Part shown: in pieces, positions 20,975 to 31,857 of the stretch
Position numbering within the stretch: the first letter of the stretch is position 1
Layout of the letters: every line of letters starts with the position of its first letter
NCBI RefSeq assembly: GCF_000143415.4
Contig: NW_003314385.1
Span: 37,649-101,648, forward strand
Reading direction: 5' to 3'
From: Selaginella moellendorffii
Lineage: Eukaryota; Streptophyta; Lycopodiopsida; Selaginellales; Selaginellaceae
Length of the DNA stretch: 64,000 nucleotides
The notes under the pieces: generated by a model
What the model was told of the DNA's origin: nothing
Database searches by the model: none
Seen by the model: only the letters and a program-made list of their open reading frames with translations
Position numbers and translations under genes: made by a program

Positions 20975-22433
20975 ATTCTTTCCCCCCAACAAAGTCCTTG
21001 TCCCAAGGACAAGTTGTACCGGTGATCACCCTTTCTGGGGAATCCTGCTCAAGCTCCTGGTCCATCTTCCACAGCCGTATACATCAAGGAGGTATTGGGC
21101 CCGTCACTCCGAGATAGTACACCTTTCAACTGGCTGACATAAAATACCGGATGAATTTTCACCCCAACTGGCAGCTGCACCCAATAAGCCGCTTTACCAA
21201 TGCGCTCCAACACTTCATATGGACCAGCATATCGATGGGAAAGTTTATCACTCTTCCTTGTCCGTAAAGGCACCAAGGTGTTCCGCCGCTCACTTGACAG
21301 AAAGATCACTCGCACAAAGACGAGATCACCCACCTTATATTCCCGGAATTGGCGATGCTCATTGGCAAACTTCTCCGTTCTATCCTGAGCTGCTTGCAAA
21401 TTCCGTTTACACACCACCAGAATCTCATCAAGTTCTGTGGCCAGATCAGTTGCCTCGGAATCAAGCTTATCTTGAACGTCCTTACTTAAATGCAATCCCA
21501 ACTCCACTGATGTTCGAGGATGCCTTCCAAACATGGCAAAGTAAGGACTTAGCTTGGTTCCACTGTGTTGGCTATTGTTGTAAGCAAATTGCACCAACGG
21601 AAGATATAGATCCCACTGTCCTTGCCTTTGACCAATGCTACAACGTAGCATATCCTCCACCACCTGATTCACACGCTCAGTTTGCCCATCCGTCTGAGGA
21701 TGATCTCCACTCGAGAGTTTCAAAGTCACTTGCATAGCCTTTGCAAAGCTTTTCCAAAATCCACTGGTGAACTTTGAATCTCGATCACTAATGATTTCCT
21801 CCGGCAAACCAAAATCAGGAAAAACCTTCTCCAAGTAAACCGCAGCCAAGTTTGAGGTAGTGACAGTCTTCCGAAGAGCCAACAACCGCACATACTTCGT
21901 CAACCGATCCACTATGACCCATACTTGCTCCTTTTGCCTCTGTGTTCGTGGCAAACAAGTGATGAAGTCCATAGAGATAATACACCAACGGCTCTAAGGA
22001 ATAGGTAAAGGTTGCAAAAGTCCCCCTGGCTTCTCCCGTGGCACCTTAACCCGCTGACAAAGCTCACATGATTTACAATACTTGAGGATATCAGCCTTCA
22101 TATTCCTCCAATAAAAGTTGCGCTTAATCAACTCATACGTCTTCTTCCCCCCAGAATGACCGGCCTCTGGACGATCATGATAGTGGAATAAAATTTGAGT
22201 AATTAATGCATCCACCCGTGGCAAATAAACACGGCCATTGTAGCAGAGAATCCCATCCACCAATGAGAAAGGAGCTTCCATCTGGTCTCGCAAAGAGGCC
22301 ACCTCAGCATCCTGAGCCTGAGCATGCTCAACCAATTGCCCAAACTCGCTGACCACCTTACTCAAATGATGACAAAATCGTGTTCGTAATGTCATCACAT
22401 GACGAACACGAGATAAAGCATCCGCCACCACAT
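20975..22433 (-). pseudogene. Ty3/gypsy element H, right half: integrase
   Basis: Starts at 22433 with the ATGTG duplication and VADALSRVRHVM, the direct continuation of the RNase H half at 8270-9081. It contains the integrase zinc region (HYHDRPEAGHSGGKKTYELI, CKSCELCQRVK), the core (SMDFITCLPR, EEIISDRDSKFTSGFW, DHPQTDGQTERVNQVVEDML) and the C-terminal YAGPYEVLERIGKAAYWVQL. A TAG at about 21997 interrupts the frame after LLQPLPIP. There is no intron at DGQTERVN, unlike copies A and B, and no chromodomain is apparent. Inactive. Confidence 0.85.
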
Positions 22434-23521
22434 TGTAAGCCACAAATTTTTCCTTTCCACTTTGCCAGCTTACCTCGCCTATCCGTCCAACACTGCCTTG
22501 GCTTTTGCTAAGTTCCCTCGCCAAGGTTCTCGCCTATGGTACCAGCTCCTACTTGGTTTCAGCTACTCACTGCACGAGCAACGGAGTGTTAGCCATCCTT
22601 CCACGGATTCCCAAATCACTCCCAATCCCCCTCCCCGGGTTAGACTGGACTTAAGGTTCGGCTACACTCCCCACAAGCACAAGCAGCCAAGCACACCAAG
22701 CTTCCAGGTTCCTAACATCCCTTGGTACCACAAGACTTGATCATGGGACCCTCTAAATCCCAAGTCTTGAGTGCAACACTTGCTTCGGGACGCCGGGGCG
22801 AAACACCGTGGCCTAGCGGCCCGGTATGGGTACCTCTCGCCCCCCACTTCCATCCCGAAGGAAGGCCCAAGCCCCTAGGAAGGGCGAGGACCAATGAGCC
22901 GCATGGTACTCAAGTGGGGCACCACTCCACATGAGCCGGGAACACCGCAATCGGTTTCCCTTTCGGGAGTGGGAGCTGCTCTTGAGCACTTCCTTGGATG
23001 GCCCCTCCGGCACCAGCCAAGTCCATGCTCACTCCCACCCAAGGCCCCTCGGTCCCAGTCTCAACCTCAAGTCGGTTTGGAAGCCCAACTGGAGAGTCCC
23101 TTCAAAACTGGTTCCTGGACCTCACTATCCCTACTATACTTTTGGAACCCCCTGCAGCCCCCCCCCCCTGGGAGACGCACGCTTTGGGCTTTCACCCCTT
23201 GACCCGTATTAGTATTTGGACTTAGTCTCTGGCTCGATCTCGGACCCGATCTCAGACCCGACCTCGGACTCGACCTCGGACTCGGTCTCGGACCCGATTT
23301 CGGATCTCGGACTCCGTCTCGAACTCGGTCTCGAACTCGGACTCAAACTCGGTCCCCGAGTCGGTCTCGGACTCGATTCCGGACTCTATCTCGAACTCGG
23401 TCCTAGAGTCGGTCTTGGACTCGATCCTCGACTTGGTCCCATCCGATGAACTCTTTGTCATTTCGGTCAAGCTTTTGGGGATCTTTTAGACTATGACATC
23501 TCGGGGAGTCGGTTCCTTACA
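22434..23521 (-). repeat. 3' LTR of copy B (about 1,088 bp)
   Basis: Same LTR as in A, reversed, about 60 bp shorter because the hexamer array is contracted. Its outer edge is followed on the minus strand by ATGTG and element H, so by position it is probably the original 3' LTR of the A insertion. Confidence 0.85.
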
Positions 23522-23924
23522 ACTCCACCACCCATAGAAGAAGTTCGATGCCCACATCGAACGTCTCGTTTTATCCTATAACTTGTTGTCCATGTCTCCG
23601 GGGGCATCCCCCCACTTAGCAGTGTGCCTAAGTTAGCCTCCCCGGCCAAGAGCCCATGACAACGGAATATAGGTGTCCCTATACTCCTCACCTCACCATG
23701 CCCTAGTATAGGGTCGGGACTTGAACCCAGCCTTGCTTTACTAGGGGGTTGGGACTCGAACCCAACCTCCGTAGAATACGTCTACGGATTCGACATCCCC
23801 GCGGGGAGTCGGGCGTAGTGCCCTACGCCTGGTCAACCTATCCAACCCATGCTAATTAGCTTACCTTTGGCGCGCCTTCGGGTCCCAACATATGCCACTT
23901 GCTCAACTTTGCAAATTGATATTT

Positions 23925-25474
23925 TTAATTGAATTTTGCATAAGTACATAGAGTTCTGCTTTGCAGAAATTCCTCCACTAGATCTCACGCGTTCGCTAGG
24001 TTCTCCTCCGGTTCCCATGTTGCTTCGCAGTGTGGAAATCCTTTCCACTTCACATGGAACTCTCTCACCTCGCGTCCTTGTCGCTTGCTCTTGTGCGCAT
24101 TGAGGATGGCCTCGACTTCGTATTCCTCTTCCCCTTGGATAACCTCAGGTAAAGGTCTTACTTGGTCCTTGCGAAGCGGATCCTCAAAGTACGGCTTGAG
24201 TAAGTTCACATGGAACACTGGGTGCATCTTCCCCATCTCTCGAGGAAGTCGGAGTCGGTAAGCCACTTTACCGATTCGTGCCTCAATCTCGTAAGGCCCC
24301 GCGAACCTGCTTAAGGAACTCAAGATCAATTCATTTACAGGAATACATGCATTTTTACCTTTGGGTCAACTTTCGGCTGATCCCACTTGGTAGCCTGAGG
24401 TTCTTGGTGTTCAGCCACACCTTCTCCCCAGCTTGGAACTCTACATCTCGGCGCTTTAGGTTCGCGTACTTGGTTTGCCTTTGTTGAGCCCGTTCCAAGG
24501 AATCCCTCACTAGATTCCAAATGTTGAGTCTTTCCGCCGTGAATGCCTCCACTGCGGGTAACTCTCCATGATACTCGGCCACGCCGAGTTCCACAGGACC
24601 TTCAATAGCTCGCCCATTGATGACTTCCCATGGACTCACCCCGATACTCGAATGTGGTGAGTTGTTATAACACATTTCCGCAAGTCCCAAATGACTTACC
24701 CAATCGGTCTGGTCTCCCGAGATATAGCATCGCAAATAATCCTCCAGCTGCCTATTCACCCTTTCCGTTTGTCCGTCTGTCAAGAAGTGTTAGTGCCAAC
24801 AACTTGACTCCATACCCCATACCTGTCTGTGGGTGATAGGCTGTGCTGAATTTCAACTTGGTGCGATACTGTTCCAGGAGAGTCCTCCAGAACCTACTGG
24901 TGAAGATCTTATCTCGATCTGAGATGATCTCTTCCGGTCTTCCCCGCACTCGAACCACTTGTTCGAAGAACAGCTTTGCCACACCTTCCGCATCCACCTC
25001 TGTTGTGGTGGGTATGAAGTGTGCCATTTTCGAAAATTGGTCCACCACCACGAATATCGCATCAAACCCCTCACTTGGGGGGAGTCCCGTGATGAAGTCC
25101 ATCGTAAGACATTTCCACGGGCGATCTGGAATTGGGATGCTTTGCAACAAGCCCCCACTAGCCTTGGTCACGGCTTTTACCTGCTGACATGTTGGACATG
25201 TCTTTACATAGTCTTGGACGTCCTTAGCCATATCTGGTCAATGGTACTTCCTTTTGAGTAAGCCCATCATCTTGGGCACTCCACCGTGTCCCGCAAGAGG
25301 TCCGTCATGACACTCCTCTAAGGCCACCTTCCTTAGTTCCCCTTCTGGAACATACACCCTCGTTTGTTTGTAATAAATGAGTCCGTTGCGTTTCGCATAG
25401 CCCGTTTTCTCTTCCGTTGGCAGCTCACCTCTCTGGTGAGCTTCCCGCGCCTCTAGATTCCTTAGCAACACTTC
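23925..25474 (-). pseudogene. Integrase-chromodomain part of copy B
   Basis: Matches the A integrase region, with introns at 24777-24822 (46 nt) and 24307-24358 (52 nt). The spliced junction is cleaner than in A (reads DGQTERVNRQ). B has private nonsense changes, including a TGA at about 23985 (CGA in A) late in the chromodomain region, and a TGA-like interruption at about 25232 (tggcca to tgacca) before MAKDVQDY. Confidence 0.8.
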
Positions 25475-26101
25475 CTATGCTAGACCATCGTTCTCATATG
25501 CTGTCCGCACATCGTCCCAGAAGGTTGCTGTTGCGCTGGATATTGCCAACTTCAAGCTCGCTTTTCGACTTAGCGCATCCGCCACGATGTTGCTCTTCCC
25601 AGGCTTGTACAGAATTTCGCAATCAAACTCGGCCAAGGCATTGGCCCACCGACCTTGTTTCCCTCTTAGGTCGGGCTGTGACAAGAAGTGTTTCGTTGCC
25701 ACATTGTCCGTGTAAACCTTGAAGTGTCTCCCAAGGTAGTGTCGCCACTCCTTGAGTGCCTTGACCACCGCAAACAATTCCTTCTCATGGGTAGGCCACT
25801 TCCGTTGAGCCTTGTCCAGCTTCTTCGAGAAGAACGCTACCGGATGGTTGTCTTGCTTTAGAACTGCGCCCAACGCAAAGTCCGAAGCATCTGTTTCTAC
25901 CTCAAAGTCCTTACCAAAGTCTGGCAATGCCAATACGGGAGCCTTCCTCAACTTCCCTTTGAGGTGGACGAATGCCGCCTCGCATTCTGCTGTCCATACC
26001 ATCTTCCCTTTTCCTGTTTGGTCCGTTAAGGGCAGGGCTACTCTCGAATAGTGTCTGATAAACTTTCGATAGTAGTTGCATAGCCCCAGGAACGCCCTCA
26101 A
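25475..26101 (-). pseudogene. RNase H part of copy B
   Basis: Same as the A segment from MRAFLGLCNYYRKF to AYENDGLA, ending at the shared TAG (25475-25477). Carries VETDASDFALGAVL and the YTDN motif. Confidence 0.85.
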
Positions 26102-26119
26102 CTCATGTACATTCGATGG

Positions 26120-27613
26120 TCACTCCCATTCCTGGATCGCTTGGACCTTCTCCGGGTCCACCTTGAGCCCGTCCTGGCCCACCACATGCCCGAGAAACTT
26201 TACCTCTTGTTGAGCAAAGTCACATTTGCTCTCTTTAGCATACAGTTTGTGTTCCCTTAGTTTCTCAAACACCTTCGCCAAGTGTTCGGCATGCTCCTCT
26301 AGCGTCTCGCTATAGATCAGGATGTCGTCAATATAGACGACCACGAAGTGATCCAGATAGGGTACAAAGATGTGGTTCATCAACGCCGAAAACGTTGCCG
26401 GCGCATTGCACAACCCAAAGGGCATCACTAGAAACTCAAAGCTCCCATACCTCGTTCGACAGGTTGTCTTCTCGACATCTTCCTCAGCTACCCTGATCTG
26501 GTAGTATCCTGACCTTAGGTCAATCCTCGAGAAATATTTTGCCTTTCCCAACCTATCGAACAGGTCCTCAATCCTAGGCAAAGGGTACTTGTTCTTCTTG
26601 GTATACTTGTTGAGCAACCGGTAATCTATGCATATGCGCATAGATCCATCTTTCTTTTTCACAAATAATACCGGCGCCCCATACGGCGACTTGCTCAACC
26701 TAACATACCCTTTGTCCACCAACTCCTCTAGTTGGCACTTGAGCTCCTTGAGTTCCTTTTCGTTCAAACGATAGGGTGGACGAACCACCGCCTCAGCGCC
26801 CTCGACCAGCTCAATCTTATGTTCTATCGGTCGTGCGGGGGGCAACCCTGCCGGTAGCTCCTCCGGCATGGTATCCTGGAATTGGTCCAACACTCGCTGG
26901 ATCACTAAAGGCACTTCTTCCGTTCTTGTCTTTTTGTCACTCTTCACCGAGAGTAAGCACAAAAAGGCTGCCTTAGTTCCTTTAGTGAGTTGTCCTCTCG
27001 TGGACACCAGGTTTAAGCAGGATTCTTTGGCCTTGCTTTGCCCTACCTTTAGATCCTGGGCTTCCACCCTAGATCTTCTTCCTTGGGCATTCGCCAGTAC
27101 CACAAGGTTCCTACCTTGTCCATGTAGGGCTACCACGAACCGATTGAACCAATCCATTCCGAAGATCACGTCAAATCCCGCCATGTCCAACACAGTGAAA
27201 TCCATGTCTACCTTCCATGTCCCTACTTCGACTTTCGCTTGTCGAAGTACCTCATCGGTGCTTTGGCTACCTTGAACAAACTCTATAGTCCTTGGTTCGC
27301 CTAGCCGCTGCACCGTTAGTCCGGCTTGCCGGACTATGTCTGCAGCCACAAAATTATCCGAAGCACCCGTGTCAATAAGGATCTTAACAAAGCTACCTCC
27401 GAGCTTCCCTCGGAGGGCTAGTAGATGTCGCGAACGACTCTCTACCAAAGTTGCTCGTGTAATGAGTAACTTTGAGTTAGGGACTGGATCACATACCTCA
27501 TTTTGGACTTCACCCGACTTGATGGCCATATTGGCTCTGGCCTTCTTCGGGTAGGGACATTCCCTCGAAAAGTGTCCCGCTTCATTGCAGTTGTAGCATA
27601 CGTTGTTTCCCAC
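26120..27613 (-). pseudogene. Zinc knuckle-protease-RT part of copy B
   Basis: 497 codons without a break: zinc knuckle [14 protein letters not shown], protease [11 protein letters not shown], then in frame to RT with YIDDILIYS and the shared TGA after AIQEWE. It shows that protease and RT belong to one frame and that the A frameshift at about 11936 is a private defect. Confidence 0.88.
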
Positions 27614-28711
27614 GCTGCTATATGACTTGACCTTCTTATCCGTGGGTTTGTCTCTTTTCGCTTGACTCCCCCACGTACTTGCTCGCTGGCCACCGGATTT
27701 GCCTTTCCGGAATCCCGAGGACTCATTCTTAGAGAAACTCTTCTTGAATTTCCCCCTGTTATATGTTCCCCTCGGTTTGGCCCCTTTGTGAAACGTGGAT
27801 CCCGACCCCGTCGTGTTCCCCTTTCACAGGTTATCGTTGAAATGCACCTTGATGGCTGCATCCAACGCTTCCTTGTAGTTGGTCGGGTTCCAGCGCATCA
27901 CCTCACCGCGAGCCCAGGTTTGCAAACCTGATATAAAGGCATGGAACGCATCCATATCCCCCATGTCCGTGACAAGTATCCTCTTTGCCATGAACCCATT
28001 CACATATTCCTGGATGGTTCCAGTCTGCTTCAGCCTACTCAGCTCATCTCTCAGATGCAGAGTGGCATTCGGAGGAACGTATGTCGCGCGGATCCTCGCC
28101 TTCATCATGTCCCAGGTGGCCACCGGTCCTTCGTTGGCCTCCGTTGTTCTCCACCAAGACTTGGCATTATCTGCCAAGTATGGTTTTGCACATGGGACCT
28201 TCTCCGAGCTCGGTAACCGTAACGCTCGAAAGTAGTCCTCCATATCGTAAAACCAATCCTCCACAACCTTATAGTCGTTCAGTCCCTTGAACACCGGTGG
28301 GGGCTTTGGTTTGTACTTGGGAACTGCCTGAGGGACTGATTCCACTTCGGTCTGTTCGACCTTGTCCGGTTTTGCCTCAATCCCTGCCGAAGGGTCCGCA
28401 CCTTCTGCGCTGCCTTCATCCGCAGTCTTTCGCTTTTTCTTCCGCTTCTCGTCACGCTTTAACTTGCGTACGAGAGTCTCCAGCAAGGCATTGGTCTGTG
28501 CCAACTGTCCTTCTAGCACGTCCAATCGAGCCTTGGACGACCGAACCTCGCCACCAGACTACTGTTTGGAAGTTTCCTCACTAGAGTCCTCCTCATGCAA
28601 GGATTCCTCATCCATAGCCTCTTGTTCAACCGGAGGCTCCAGCTCCGGCGGAGGTTCCGTCTCCACCTGGGTTCGCTTACGCCCTGCCCTTGCCATCTCC
28701 CAGCAATCCGC
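27614..28711 (-). pseudogene. Gag part of copy B
   Basis: Same as A gag. Private nonsense codons lie at about 28560 (KQ*SGG where A has KQESGG) and about 27825 (DNL* where A has DNLRKG, CGA to TGA). The start ATG corresponds to the complement of CAT at about 28694. Not functional as it stands. Confidence 0.8.
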
Positions 28712-29040
28712 CTCTATCCTTCGCTAGAACTGAGATAAAGGCTCCCAAGTCTTGAGTGCAACACTTGCTTTGGGACGTCGGGGCGAAACACCGTGGCCTA
28801 GCGGCCCGGTATGGGTACCTCTCGCCCCCCACTTCCATCCCGAAGGAAGGCCCAAGCCCCTAGGAAGGGCGAGGACCAATGAGCCGCATGGTACTCAAGT
28901 GGGGCACCACTCCACATGAGCCGGGAGCACCGCAATCGGTTTCCCTTTCGGGAGTGGGAGCTGCTCTTGAGCACTTCCTTGGATGGCCCCTCCGGCACCA
29001 GCCAAGTCCATGCTCACTCCCACCCAAGGCCCCTCGGCCC

Positions 29041-29588
29041 CTAATATAGAGGGAAAGGGCCCATGAACAAGAGTGCACCCCCTTTTCCAATCGGTTAAGG
29101 GTTTTGGGATAGTTGGAGTTAAGCGTCCATGGGTTTGAATAGTATTGGGCTAGGTGACCTCCCAGGAAGTCCAAACTTAGGAGCTTACATTTGGTATCGG
29201 AGCGGTCTCGGGTCCGACTCTGTTGGTTGGCTAAGGGAATCACACCACATGTTGACTGACATCTGGCTGGTCCAGTTTGCTTGCACTGGGCTCGACCCGA
29301 GGGGTAGGGTGTCAAGAGAGCGAGGCTCTCGGGAGAGCTGCGGCTCTCAGCTTCCGTTCACGAGGGCGTGAACTTGTAGGGAAGCATGGTGGATTGTAAG
29401 CAACCAAAGGGAACGACTCGAGAGACGATCCATGGGGTTCAAATATAGAGGGAAAGGGCCCATGAACAAGAGTGCACCCCCTTTTTCAATCGATTAAGGG
29501 TTTTGGGATAGTTGGAGTTAAGTGTCCTTGGGTTTGAATAGTATTGGGCTGGGTGACCTCCCAGGAAGTCCAAACTTAGGAGCTTACA
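29041..29588 (+). mobile_element. TRIM copy, 5' truncated
   Basis: Partial left LTR (29041-29189), internal region with TTTGGTATCGGAGC (primer site, 29190-29203), and a complete right LTR 29395-29588 (TGTAAGC...GCTTACA). The left LTR is cut where it meets the copy B LTR remnant. Confidence 0.8.
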
Positions 29589-29917
29589 TTGTGCTAGCAA
29601 TTGGTAGGTTAGCAAGCAAGTCCAATTGATGAACCAAACTTGTCTAGACATGATTGCTTAGCAGCATAACTAAGTAACCAAACTGTTAGTTGACTAGGCA
29701 AAACTAGATTTAATGATGAACCAAACTTGCTCAAACATGGTTGGTTGGTTGGCTGAAATGACTGACCAAATGGACTAGGTTGCCTTAATGAGTTAGACTA
29801 GGCTGGACTAGGGTAGTTGACCTTGCTGGACTTGCTAGTTAACCATTGATTGCAAGGGTTGGCACTAGTAGGAAAATCTGATTCATTGACAAACCAAATT
29901 TGCTAAAACATGGTTGA

Positions 29918-30109
29918 TATAAGCTCTTAAGTTTGGACTTCCTAAAAAGTCACTTTGCTTAGTACTATTCAAACCTAAAAACACTTAACCTTAAATATCT
30001 TAAATCCTTAACCGATTGGAAAAGAGGATGCACTTTTATTCATGGGCCTTTTCCTTTTATATTAAACTTCATAAATCATATTTCAAATCATTCTTTTTAG
30101 TTGTTTACA
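29918..30109 (-). repeat. Probable solo LTR of the TRIM family
   Basis: About 190 bp matching a single TRIM LTR on the minus strand, from ATAAGCTCTTAAGTTTGGAC to AGTTGTTTACA, without internal region or second LTR. Flanks (29589-29917 and 30110-31278) are AT-rich and rich in GACTAGGTTGG-like words; an ORF at 30852-31043 resembles nothing I recognise. Confidence 0.65.
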
Positions 30110-31278
30110 ACTGACTATTTGGCATGAGTGACTAGTTAAATTGAGGTGGATAACTAGGTTAAACCAATTGGTTGATTGGGTTGGACAAACTGACTGACTA
30201 GGTTGGCTGCTAGTGAGCTGGTGGCAAGTCTAGTTTACTAGCAAACTTGACTTGCCCAAACATGTCTATCTAGTTGGTGTTACTAACCAAGTAAACTGGG
30301 GTTGTTGACCAGGTTTGACTGGGCTAGGCTGCAGTGGAATGGTGGGCAAGTTTGGTTTGTTGGCAAACCAAACTTACCCAGATATGGTTGGCTAGCTTAA
30401 ACCTTAAAATAAGCTAGACCCATAATGTGAAAGGAGAAGGAAGAAGCAAGTAAAGAAAAAAATGGAACTTTGGAGGAAAATTAAGAAAAAAAGATACTTA
30501 ATTTTGGTGGAATTGTGGTTCACTTAATTATTAATGGCGATAGTGATGGTGTGAACTAGGGCACAAGCATGGTGTTGCAATGCTACAAGTGTGATGGCAC
30601 AATAGCACTATGGCATATTGGCACAATTGATCTAGCTTCCACACCAATCAAGGCAACAAATCTTTTATTTATTGTTAACAAATTTATTTATCAATGTGAG
30701 AGCTAGTGAATCTATGACAATAATAATAGAATTAATCTTGGCATGGAATCTTGACAAGGATTTGGCTAGTTTCATATCATCCCTGTACTCATTCTAAGTT
30801 GGTGTTGCATAAAGGTACTATTTCCTTCATCAATATAGAGGCATATGTGCTTTGGCACTTGGAGCTTCATATTTCAAACTCACCAAGCCCCTAAAAAATG
30901 CCCCAAACTTCAGCGGTGAAAATAGATGTTTAACTAGTGAGGAGTGGTTCCATGTTTACATTTGGGAGGTCCTGATAGATATGAAGGCATTTTTTGAGGC
31001 TACACAGAGTTGTGCATGTTTCATTGCTTCACAACAAGCATAAAGTTCCTCAGTGCTGGGTAATAAGTATCCAGGTCTTCCATTATAAGTATGGCTAGAT
31101 ATTGTGAGTAACAGATGCAAAGCTATGACTTCCCAATGTGGCAACTTACTCTTTTAGCATAGAGGTTGAGGACCACTACCATGATGCAAAGACAAGCTCT
31201 AGTACATAGTAGAGCATTCATCTTTTTTCAAGAAGCGGTGAGGTTTAGGCATGATATAGTATATAAAGCAAACTTTAT

Positions 31279-31857
31279 TGTAAGCAACCAAAGAGAATGA
31301 CTTGAGAGACAGTCCATAAGATTCAAATATAGAGGGAAAGGGCCCATGAATAAGAGTGCACCCCCTTTTCTAATTAGTTAAGGGTATTAGGATGTTTGGG
31401 GTTAAGTGTCCTTGGGTTTGAATAATATTAGGCTGGGTGACTTCCCAAGAAGTTCAAACTCAAGAGTTTACATTTGGTATCGAAGCAGGTTTTAGGTCCG
31501 ACTCTGTTGGTTGGCTAGGGGAATCACACCACATGTTGATTGACATTTGGCTGGTCCAGTTTGCACCCGAGGGGTAGGGTGTCAAGAGAGTGGGGCTCTC
31601 GGGAGAGTTATGGCTCTCAGCTTCCATTCACGAGGGTGTGAACTTACAAGGAAGTATGATGGATTGTAAGCAACCAAAGAGAATGACTTGAGAGATAGTC
31701 AATGGGGTTCAAATATAGAGGGAAAGGGCTCATGAATAAGAGTGCACTCTTTTTTCCAATCGGTTAAGGTTCTTGGGATACTTGGGGTTAAGTGTCTTTG
31801 GTTTGAATAGTATTGGGTTGGGTGACCTTCTAAGAAGTCCAAACTCAAGAGCTTACA
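31279..31857 (+). mobile_element. Full-length TRIM (miniature LTR retrotransposon), 579 bp
   Basis: Left LTR 31279-31472 (194 bp), internal 31473-31664 (192 bp), right LTR 31665-31857 (193 bp). LTR ends are TGTAAGC and, at the right end, GCTTACA. The primer site TGGTATCGAAGC (31475-31486) matches the iMet site with two changes, and a purine-rich GGAAGTATGATGGAT precedes the right LTR. A perfect 5-bp TTTAT target duplication flanks it (31274-31278 and 31858-31862). It has no coding capacity, so it depends on enzymes from another element. Confidence 0.9.

Larger units (their letters stand above)
22434..29040 (-). mobile_element. Chromovirus copy B (minus), 5' LTR damaged
   Basis: Same element as copy A, in inverted orientation: complete 3' LTR (22434-23521), pol, gag, then a 5' LTR remnant (28744-29040) lacking both ends. 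At about 28741 the remnant jumps from ACTTGGGA inside the LTR straight to GAGCCTTTATC after the primer site, deleting the LTR 3' end and most of the primer site. The far end is cut into a truncated TRIM near 29041. Internal identity with A is very high by eye. Confidence 0.9.

Noticed and set aside
30852-31144. Overlapping ORFs of about 60 codons on both strands as a gene
   Set aside because: Too short, AT-rich context, no recognisable domain; at most a decayed retroelement piece.
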